Of a stretch of 26,408 nt of DNA, positions 21,081-26,408 are shown piece by piece. Source of the DNA: Parafannyhessea sp902761955 (GTDB lineage: Bacteria > Actinomycetota > Coriobacteriia > Coriobacteriales > Atopobiaceae); NCBI GenBank assembly GCA_902761955.1, contig CACWMM010000037.1:1-26408 (forward strand), given 5' to 3'. The first letter of the stretch is position 1. Each line of letters begins with the position of its first letter. The notes under the pieces were generated by a model. That model was not told where the DNA came from. It ran no database searches and was given only the letters and a program-made list of their open reading frames with translations. The translations under genes were made by a program, and so were the position numbers.

Positions 21081-21911
21081 CTAGGCCAGGACGCCGAGCA
21101 CGGAGAGCAGGATGCCGCCGAAGATGCAGATGGCGAGGATCCAGCCGGACTTGACGTTCTTCTTGATGAGCCAGTACATCGCACCCGTGAGGGCGAGCGG
21201 GATCATCTGCGGCATGATGGAGTCCAGGAGCTTCTGGATCTTGACCGCACCGCCCGCGAACGTCGCCGGTGCCGTCGCGCCAATGAGCGTGGCGACCATG
21301 CCGCCGATGGCCATGAGGCCCACGATGCCGCACACGTACATGACGCGGTCCATGAGGTCGCCGCTCTGCATCTTCTGCAGGAAGCCGCGGCCGCCCTCGT
21401 AGCCGAGCTTTGCCGCGAACCACGTGACGAGGACCGAGGGGATGATCGAGATGACCATCGCGAGGATGGGGCCGAGGAACGAGCCCTGCTTCGCGAGGCT
21501 CACGCCCAGGCCGAAGGCGATGACGCGGATGGTGCCCTGGAAGAACGAGTCGCCGATGCCGGAGAGCGGGCCCATGAGCGACGTCTTCACGGCGTTGACG
21601 GTGTCGGGGTCGAAGGCGCTAGGGTCCTCGGCGAGCTCCTCCTCCATCGAGGCGGAAAGGCCCAGCACGAAGGCGCTCGTCTGCGGCGTGCAGTTGTAGA
21701 ACGCCATGTGGCGACGGTACGCCTCCTTCTTGCGCTCCATCTGCTTGGGGTCGGTGTCCGCGTTGGGGTAGCAGCGGTCGAGGGTTGGCGCGATGCCGTA
21801 CATGAAGCCCATGTTCATCTGGCGCTCGTAGTTCCAGGAGTCCTGGATGGCCCAGCTGCGCCAGAAGAACTGGCTGATCTTCTTGCGAGTAGAGACTTCC
21901 TTGGTAGCCAT
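21081..21911 (-). CDS. PTS mannose-family transporter subunit IID
   Basis: 276 residues. It carries the typical IID N-terminus (FFWRSWAIQDSWNYERQM, GFMYGIAPTLDRCYP), the cytoplasmic motif SLMGPLSGIGDSFFQGTIRV, and a C-terminal membrane domain. With IIC it forms the membrane channel that takes up a sugar or sugar-amine while it is phosphorylated. It starts 10 bases after the IIC stop, with AAGGAG before the ATG. Here the substrate is inferred from the flanking SIS deglycases to be an Amadori product (fructoselysine or glucoselysine), not free mannose. Confidence 0.93.
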   Translation of the reverse strand: MATKEVSTRKKISQFFWRSWAIQDSWNYERQMNMGFMYGIAPTLDRCYPNADTDPKQMERKKEAYRRHMAFYNCTPQTSAFVLGLSASMEEELAEDPSAFDPDTVNAVKTSLMGPLSGIGDSFFQGTIRVIAFGLGVSLAKQGSFLGPILAMVISIIPSVLVTWFAAKLGYEGGRGFLQKMQSGDLMDRVMYVCGIVGLMAIGGMVATLIGATAPATFAGGAVKIQKLLDSIMPQMIPLALTGAMYWLIKKNVKSGWILAICIFGGILLSVLGVLA

Positions 21912-21921
21912 GTCCTTCTCC

Positions 21922-22737
21922 TTACTCGTCGTCGTCTTCGAGGGGGTCATAGTCTTCGGATGCGGCAAGCGCCGCGGTACCGCCGCCGTTGCCGTTGGCG
22001 TGGCGGCCGAACTTGAGGTCCATCAGCACGACCGCCGCGGCGACGCCGATGGCGGACACGGCGATGACGGAGAGCTTGAGGTAGGCGGCCAGCAGGAAGC
22101 CGATGAAGAGGAAGGCGCCCATGCCCTTCTTGAGCGAGAGCGAGAGGAGCAGCGCGAGGCCGTAGGCGGTGAGGAGCTTGGTGGAGACGTTCAGTCCGGT
22201 GGTGAGCCAGCCGGGGATGAGGCTGACGACGCCCTTGACGAGGTCGGTGCCAAGCAGGATCGCGAAGAACGTGGGGATGAAGTACATGAGGGAGTACAGG
22301 ATGGTGCCCACGACGATGTGCATGTGCTGGGCCTTGACGAACTTGCCCTCCTCGATCGCAGAATCCGCGACGTGGGTGAGCACAGCGATGACGGAGCGGA
22401 ACACGATGCCGAGGAGCTGGCCCAGGACCGCGACGGGGACCGCGATGGTCATGGCGGTCTCGGCGCTGGCGCCGGTGAGGCACGCGAACGCGGCCGCGAT
22501 GATGCTGCCGAGCACCATGTCGGCCGGCACCGCGGCGCCGACGCTCACGAGGCCCATGCTCACGAGCTCCGCGGCCGCGCCGACGGCGAGGCCCGTCATC
22601 GGGTCGCCCAGGACGACGCCCACGAGCGTGGCACCCACGAGCGGCTGCTCGAAGTTCAGGCGGCCGAGCAGGCGCGAGTCGAGCATGCAGAACACGCTGA
22701 CGAGGCCCACGAGCAGGGCGCTAACGAATGTGTTCAT
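21922..22737 (-). CDS. PTS mannose/sorbose-family transporter subunit IIC
   Basis: 271 residues with many hydrophobic segments. The family pattern FEQPLVGATLVGVVLGDPMTGLAVGAAAELVSMGL lies near residues 29-63, and GAAVPADMVLGSIIAAAFA follows. The C-terminus is an acidic tail (EDYDPLEDDDE), less common for this subunit and probably cytoplasmic. It forms the sugar-conducting unit with IID. AAAGGAG precedes the ATG, and IIAB lies 30 bases upstream. Confidence 0.93.
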   Translation of the reverse strand: MNTFVSALLVGLVSVFCMLDSRLLGRLNFEQPLVGATLVGVVLGDPMTGLAVGAAAELVSMGLVSVGAAVPADMVLGSIIAAAFACLTGASAETAMTIAVPVAVLGQLLGIVFRSVIAVLTHVADSAIEEGKFVKAQHMHIVVGTILYSLMYFIPTFFAILLGTDLVKGVVSLIPGWLTTGLNVSTKLLTAYGLALLLSLSLKKGMGAFLFIGFLLAAYLKLSVIAVSAIGVAAAVVLMDLKFGRHANGNGGGTAALAASEDYDPLEDDDE

Positions 22738-22767
22738 GTCTTTCTCCTTTCGGGGACTGCGCCGGGG

Positions 22768-23694
22768 CTACAGCCTCTTCGTGACGTCGGTGCGCGGAAG
22801 CGCGGGAGTCTGCTGCACGTAGACCTTCACGCCCATGTCGAGAAGGGCGTTGACATCGGCCTTCTGGGCCGCGTCCAGAAAGACGGACGACCCCTTGCCG
22901 CCAATCATCTCGGCGCCGTCGTGGTTGGCGGTCGCACCGAGGTCCACGTCTCCCAGCTTGTAGGACTCGTAGAAGCGACGCAGCTCCGAGGTGGTGCCGA
23001 ACACGAACATGACCTTCTCGCCCAGCGTGTTGAGCTTTGCCATCTTCTTGAGCGCGCGATCGACGGTGAAGACGTTCAGGCGGACGCCCGCGGGCTTCGC
23101 CAGGCGAAGGGCGCCCTTCTTCACGTCGTCGGTGGCGGCATCGTCGTCCACGACGATGATGCGCTCTGCGCCGACGTTCGAGACCCACGAGAAGACGACC
23201 TGGCCGTGGAGCAGGCGGTAGTCGAGCCTGGTGAGGACGATCTTCGCGGGGCCGTGGTTTGCGTGCGGGCGCTTTGCCGCGGCGGCCGGGGCGGCGCTTT
23301 CCGGGGCATCAGGGTGTGCGCAGTCCACGATGCCGCGGCGGCCCTCCGCCACGAGGTCGCGCACGGCCGCGGCGTCCAGCGGGCCGTCCGAGAGCGCCAG
23401 CGTGAGGACCATGGGCATGTTCATGCCGGCGATCACGGTAACGTCCGGGTGCGCCGCCTGGTACTCGACCATGGAGTTGTTGACGCTGGAGCCCAGCATG
23501 TCCGTGAGGACGTACACGGCATCGTTCGGCGAGAAGCCCTTGACGAGCGCCTCGACCTTTGCGGTGATGGGCTCCTTGTCGTCGCGCTCGAGCGTGACCG
23601 CGTGCACGTTTGGCGCCTCGCCCACGATCATGTGGACGGTGTCAAGCGCGCCGGTCGCGAGTCCGCCGTGAGACGCAAGGATGACTTGGTTCAT
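22768..23694 (-). CDS. PTS mannose-family IIAB fusion protein
   Basis: 308 residues. Residues 1-125 are an EIIA-Man domain with phosphorylated His9 (ASHGGLATG) and YVLTDMLGSSVNNS. A short Ala-rich linker (about 128-148) leads to an EIIB domain with phosphorylated His163 (LDYRLLHGQVVFSW) and VVDDDAATDDVKK. It passes phosphate from HPr to the incoming substrate. In Salmonella gfr the A and B units are separate genes; here they are fused, as in E. coli ManX. GGGGAGG precedes the ATG. It is the first gene of the PTS operon, with an ACGTAT-type site upstream. Confidence 0.93.
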   Translation of the reverse strand: MNQVILASHGGLATGALDTVHMIVGEAPNVHAVTLERDDKEPITAKVEALVKGFSPNDAVYVLTDMLGSSVNNSMVEYQAAHPDVTVIAGMNMPMVLTLALSDGPLDAAAVRDLVAEGRRGIVDCAHPDAPESAAPAAAAKRPHANHGPAKIVLTRLDYRLLHGQVVFSWVSNVGAERIIVVDDDAATDDVKKGALRLAKPAGVRLNVFTVDRALKKMAKLNTLGEKVMFVFGTTSELRRFYESYKLGDVDLGATANHDGAEMIGGKGSSVFLDAAQKADVNALLDMGVKVYVQQTPALPRTDVTKRL

Positions 23695-23734
23695 GTGGTC
23701 CCGACCTCCCCTTGTTGGCTTGATGTTGCAGTCA

Positions 23735-23785
23735 TCATATACGTCTTATTCTTGTTGTGATAGTGGTCTATAACGTCTAGAAACA
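23735..23785 (-). promoter_or_regulatory. Regulatory region before the PTS operon
   Basis: TCATATACGT (23735-23744) is identical over 10 bases to the site before the distal SIS gene. On the minus strand both read ACGTATATGA. A second symmetrical element, TCTATAACGTCTAGA, lies about 30 bases upstream (near 23769-23783) and resembles HutC-type half-sites. A/T-rich DNA between them provides candidate -35 and -10 boxes, but none is close to consensus. Confidence 0.5.
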
Positions 23786-23835
23786 AACGGTTCATTTTTA
23801 CCGGTAAGCGGTACATGCGATGGCAACCGCACGAC

Positions 23836-23871
23836 AACAAAACGGCCAGCCGCTGGAGGACGCGACTGGCC
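23836..23871 (-). terminator. Rho-independent terminator after the distal SIS gene
   Basis: On the minus strand GGCCAG and CTGGCC (23866-23871 with 23844-23849) enclose a 16-base loop and are followed by GTTTTGTT. A second hairpin, CGGAGGC/GCCTCCG (23878-23901), precedes it. It separates the distal SIS transcript from the PTS operon, which then has its own promoter region. Confidence 0.75.
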
Positions 23872-23968
23872 TTTCCTCGGAGGCCAAGGGGAATGCCTCC
23901 GCAGGAACCGAATGTTATGACCGGCAGCGCGCAACCCTGCCAGAAGGAGCGATGCCGCAGACGCGCCC

Positions 23969-25012
23969 CTAGTACTCCACTTTCCACATGTAGCGGCGCG
24001 TCATGTAGTCCTTGCCGGTCGCGACGGACAGCGCACGCATGTACACGTTGTTCAGGATGGGCGAGAACAGGATGTGGTTGAAGTACTCGCGCACGTCTTG
24101 GGGCAGCTCGCCCAGGCCCAGGTCCATACCGTCCAGCACGAAGACGTTCGCGCCGCCATAGCGCCTGAGGAAGCGCAGGGCGCGCTCGTCCGCCGGGCGG
24201 CAGCGTCCCGCAGAAAGCAGCAGGAACACGGGCTTCGTGGCATCCAGCACCTCGAACGGGCCATGGAAGAACTCACAGCTGTTGATGGTGGGCGAGTCTA
24301 TCTGCAGCATCTCCTCGATGTTGCAGATAGAGAATATGTACGCGGAGCCATACGCGGGTCCGGAGCCCATCACGTATATGGTGCGCTCGCCGGCCATGCG
24401 GGCCGCCCATTCGCGCGCGGGCTCCTGCATGCGCGCAAACGCCTTGCGATAGATGCCGTCCACCACGTCGAACGCGTGCATGGCCTCGTCGTAGCGGTCG
24501 TAGCCCTCAACCTGGTTCGCAAGGCTCATGGCGATCATGAGCGCGATGCTGGAATTGACGCGCTCCGTGCGGCTCTCGTCCAGCGCGATGGACTCGTACG
24601 CGATCTTCTGGTCGCAGGTCCTCGTGAGATCGGACTCGTTCACGTACAGCGCCACCGTCGCGGCGCCCAGCTCCTTCGCAACGCGCGCGGCCTCGCACGT
24701 CTCCTTCGTGCCGCGCATGGAGCAGATAACGCAAAGCGTGTGCTCGTCCACATACGCCGGCGGCGCCAGCACAAACTCGTTGCTGGTATACATGTGCGAG
24801 GCAACGGTCGCGCACTCGCGCTCCATGAAGTAGTGCGCCGCATAGAACCCGCCGTTCGAACCGCCGGCGGCCACCCACGCCACGTGCGTCACGTCGTGCC
24901 CACGAAGCGCGTTGGCCACGACCTCCGCAACCTCGTCCTGAACCCGAACCTCCGCACCCACCCCGACGGCCTGGCCCTTCTCGACCCGGCCCTTCTCGTC
25001 CTTCTCGCCCAT
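23969..25012 (-). CDS. SIS-domain sugar-phosphate deglycase (GfrE-like)
   Basis: 347 residues, two SIS domains: HVAWVAAGGSNGGFYAAHYFMERE, ICSMRGTKETCEAARVAKELGA, YVMGSGPAYGSAYIFSICNIEEMLQIDS and CEFFHGPFEVLDATKPVF. The Glu-Phe-Phe-His-Gly motif parallels the catalytic region of the other SIS gene. Two divergent deglycases plus a mannose-family PTS is the Salmonella gfr gene set, in which GfrE handles glucoselysine 6-phosphate and GfrF fructoselysine 6-phosphate; which is which here is unknown. The N-terminus (GEKDEKGRVEKG) is built of three dispersed-motif copies and is absent from the paralogue. ATG at 25012 follows AGGGAAGGGGAG; a TTG eight codons upstream is less likely. Confidence 0.87.
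   Translation of the reverse strand: MGEKDEKGRVEKGQAVGVGAEVRVQDEVAEVVANALRGHDVTHVAWVAAGGSNGGFYAAHYFMERECATVASHMYTSNEFVLAPPAYVDEHTLCVICSMRGTKETCEAARVAKELGAATVALYVNESDLTRTCDQKIAYESIALDESRTERVNSSIALMIAMSLANQVEGYDRYDEAMHAFDVVDGIYRKAFARMQEPAREWAARMAGERTIYVMGSGPAYGSAYIFSICNIEEMLQIDSPTINSCEFFHGPFEVLDATKPVFLLLSAGRCRPADERALRFLRRYGGANVFVLDGMDLGLGELPQDVREYFNHILFSPILNNVYMRALSVATGKDYMTRRYMWKVEY
24974..25010 (-). repeat. Three tandem copies of the dispersed motif at the 5' end of the distal SIS gene
   Basis: On the minus strand: GGGCGAGAAGGAC (24998-25010), CGAGAAGGGC (24989-24998) and CGAGAAGGGC (24974-24983). The first begins right at the start codon (its first G is the third base of ATG). Together they encode GEKDEKGRVEKG. 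Confidence 0.85.
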
Positions 25013-25091
25013 GCGCTCCCCTTCCCTCGTGTGCAATCATCACGCGCTCGCGGCGCCGGTACGTCCCGCACGACGCCTCCTTTGAGCACAC

Positions 25092-25120
25092 TTTATCATA
25101 TACGTTATATACGTTTGCAA
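25092..25120 (-). promoter_or_regulatory. Promoter with nested operator for the distal SIS gene
   Basis: On the minus strand TTGCAA (25115-25120) and GATAAA (25092-25097) are exactly 17 bases apart. The spacer is filled by two direct ACGTATAT repeats (25107-25114 and 25098-25105) separated by one base. An operator filling the spacer would block RNA polymerase, so repression by the local HutC-type regulator is the simplest reading. Confidence 0.65.
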
Positions 25121-25199
25121 TCTTTTGAGAAGAACTTCGCGTCACGTTTGCTACCGCAGACGAGAAGGGCGCGCCGCCACGCCCTCCGCCCCGGAGCGC

Positions 25200-25205
25200 T
25201 AGAAT
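25200..25205 (+). promoter_or_regulatory. Possible -10 box for yqeC
   Basis: TAGAAT, 50 bases before the yqeC ATG and within the palindrome AGAATTCT. No -35 box is evident. The AT-rich module seen before yqeB and modA is not present here. Confidence 0.35.
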
Positions 25206-25255
25206 TCTTCCACGGGCGGCCGCGGGGGCCGCGCGGCACCACGGAGGGAGTGCGC

Positions 25256-25927
25256 ATGGGACTTGCGGAAGAGCTGGGAATCGGGCGCGGGATCACCGCG
25301 GTCATCGGCAGCGGCGGAAAGACGAGCCTGCTCGACGCTCTCGCGCGCGAGCTTGACGGCACCGTCGTCCTCACCACGACCACGCACGTGCTTCCGTTTG
25401 GCTGTCCAGTGCTGACGGACGCGGACGAGCGCGCCGTGGAGCAGGCGCTGTGGTACAGCCGCGTGGTGTGCGTGGGCACGCCCACCGGCGACGGCACGGG
25501 CAAGCTCGCGGCGCCGCGCCTGAAGATGTGCACGCTCTCCGTCCTGGCAGATTACGTGCTGGTAGAGGCCGACGGCGCCGCGCGCCATCCGCTGAAGGCG
25601 CATGCGGACTTCGAGCCCGTCATTCCCGCCGGCGCGGACCGCGTGGTGCAGGTGGTGGGTGCCTCCGGCTTTGGCCAGCCCGTGGCGCAGGCCGTGCACC
25701 GGCCGGAAGTCTTCTGCAAGCTCGCGGGCTGCGACGCCACGGACATAGCCACGCCGGCCCTGGTGGCACGGGCCATCGCCCACGAGCACGCCGGCGGCCT
25801 TAGGGCGGACGTCCTTCTCGTGAGCCAAATGACACCACAGGGCGAGAAGGACGTGCAATCCTTTGAGCAGGCGCTTCGGGAAGAGGGAGACCAGACGCCG
25901 CTCGTCACGTGGCCCGCGCTGGGCTGA
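25256..25927 (+). CDS. yqeC: Selenium cofactor / SDMH accessory protein YqeC
   Basis: 223 residues. YqeC-family traits: a P-loop-like VIGSGGKTSLLDALA near 16-30, VVLTTTTHVLPF, YVLVEADGAARHPLKAHADFEPVIP (the most diagnostic segment), VVGASGFGQPV and HRPEVFCKLAGC. Proteins of this family co-occur with YqeB and XdhC in bacteria that use labile-selenium molybdenum hydroxylases. The reaction is unknown; a nucleotide-dependent role in making or delivering the selenium cofactor is inferred. GGAGGGAG precedes the ATG. It is divergent from the distal SIS gene and separate from the main Moco cluster. A dispersed 13-mer (25840-25852) encodes GEKD near the C-terminus. Confidence 0.88.
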   Translation: MGLAEELGIGRGITAVIGSGGKTSLLDALARELDGTVVLTTTTHVLPFGCPVLTDADERAVEQALWYSRVVCVGTPTGDGTGKLAAPRLKMCTLSVLADYVLVEADGAARHPLKAHADFEPVIPAGADRVVQVVGASGFGQPVAQAVHRPEVFCKLAGCDATDIATPALVARAIAHEHAGGLRADVLLVSQMTPQGEKDVQSFEQALREEGDQTPLVTWPALG

Positions 25928-26005
25928 CACGGACACGGCGACGCGGCACGCCACGGGCTGTGAGCGCCATGGGCCATGGAGGTCGACGGCCGCCGCGTGC
26001 CAACC

Positions 26006-26408
26006 CTAGCGCATGAACGCCGGCATGTCGCCCGCGGGAGCCGCTGCCGCGATCTGCTCCAGCGCGGCTGCGACGCTGTCGTCGCGCGAGGGGCCAATGT
26101 GCCAGCGTGCGGCCTTGGCCACGTCCGCGCTTGCGTTCGCGACGGCAACGGAGTTTGGCACCGCGGATATCATGGGCAGGTCGTTTTCCGAGTCGCCAAA
26201 CGTCGCCACCTCTTCCAGCGTCACGCCCAGCTCGCGGGCAAGCTCGCGCACACCGGCCGCCTTGTCCCACCCGCGCGGCGTGATGTCGATGAGCGGGGCC
26301 GTGGGACTAGGGAACACGAAGTCGAGGCCCGGGCACTCCGCGCGCAGCAGGTCGCGCACGCGCACCAGGCGCTCGCGCGGGCCGGACACGTGCACGTTCG
26401 CCTTGATC
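26006..26408 (-). CDS. Cof-type HAD hydrolase, C-terminal part (cut by window edge)
   Basis: C-terminal 133 residues of a haloacid dehalogenase-like hydrolase of the Cof/YidA type. The open frame runs off the right edge, reading IKANVHVSGP just inside it, so the nucleophile motif and cap are outside the window. Visible are DITPRGWDKAAGVRELARELGV (the family's dkaxal segment) and motif IV, TFGDSENDLPMISAVPNSVAVANA, with the metal-binding GDSxND. Such enzymes dephosphorylate sugar phosphates, flavin or other small phosphorylated metabolites. Between its stop and yqeC are 78 bases with only a weak GGCACGC/GCGTGCC inverted repeat. Confidence 0.85.
   Translation of the reverse strand, partial: IKANVHVSGPRERLVRVRDLLRAECPGLDFVFPSPTAPLIDITPRGWDKAAGVRELARELGVTLEEVATFGDSENDLPMISAVPNSVAVANASADVAKAARWHIGPSRDDSVAAALEQIAAAAPAGDMPAFMR

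Noticed and set aside
23520..23560. Motif-like GGCGAGAAG in the EIIA coding sequence counted as a dispersed element
   Set aside because: It encodes the ordinary EIIA segment GFSPNDAV, so codon use explains it without an inserted repeat. The same applies to the copy in MogA (TGFSPRD).
25092..25120. Mobile-element terminal repeats at the paired ACGTATAT sequence
   Set aside because: The two copies are direct, one base apart, and exactly fill a promoter spacer, which fits an operator. No transposase is nearby.
24074..25255. Upstream extension of yqeC on the plus strand
   Set aside because: It is the antisense shadow of the distal SIS gene. YqeC similarity begins at the ATG at 25256, which has its own GGAGGGAG.

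Overview
The window looks like chromosome from a GC-rich anaerobic actinobacterium, most plausibly a Coriobacteriia gut commensal (Collinsella, Olsenella or Atopobium-like). This is inferred from the base composition, the mix of selenium-dependent molybdenum hydroxylase accessory genes with mannose-family PTS genes, and RR-type lipoprotein signals; no rRNA or other taxonomic marker is present. Codons are strongly G/C-ending. AT-rich DNA is confined to a few promoter regions, which makes those regions stand out.

Left part (1-10.8 kb): a partial unknown protein, an EamA-type exporter, an aldo/keto reductase with two [4Fe-4S] motifs, a small Cys-rich protein, a U32-family protein, a membrane-anchored class-A-like serine hydrolase, a fusion of a GNAT acetyltransferase with a MogA/MoaB molybdopterin adenylyltransferase, a small ribbon-helix-helix-like protein coupled to an AlbA_2/Schlafen-type protein with an in-frame 33-bp tandem repeat, and an orphan peptide-binding lipoprotein.

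Middle (10.8-18.3 kb, all minus strand): a molybdenum cofactor and selenium-dependent molybdenum hydroxylase (SDMH) cluster, in transcription order yqeB, xdhC, modA-modB', modC, moaA, moaC, MOSC protein, MoeA-like protein. From modA to the MoeA-like gene, neighbours overlap or nearly touch. Two members are damaged or rearranged: xdhC has lost its Rossmann region and has reading-frame breaks, and modA is fused in frame to only the C-terminal half of modB. yqeC, which belongs to the same system, lies about 7 kb away at 25.3 kb.

Right part (18.4-25.0 kb, minus strand): a HutC-type GntR regulator, a HAD phosphatase, a SIS-domain deglycase/isomerase, PTS IID, IIC and IIAB of the mannose family, and a second SIS-domain deglycase. 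The set matches the Salmonella gfr (fructoselysine/glucoselysine) layout, so it is probably an Amadori-product utilisation locus. ACGTAT-containing sites before gntR, the IIAB gene and the distal SIS gene suggest one local regulon.

The most unexpected feature is a dispersed 13-mer, GGGCGAGAAG[GA][GA]C. I count nine exact copies and about a dozen relatives, in intergenic hairpins and inside coding regions at apparent protein linkers. Its behaviour recalls DNA uptake sequences or another genome-wide signal repeat.
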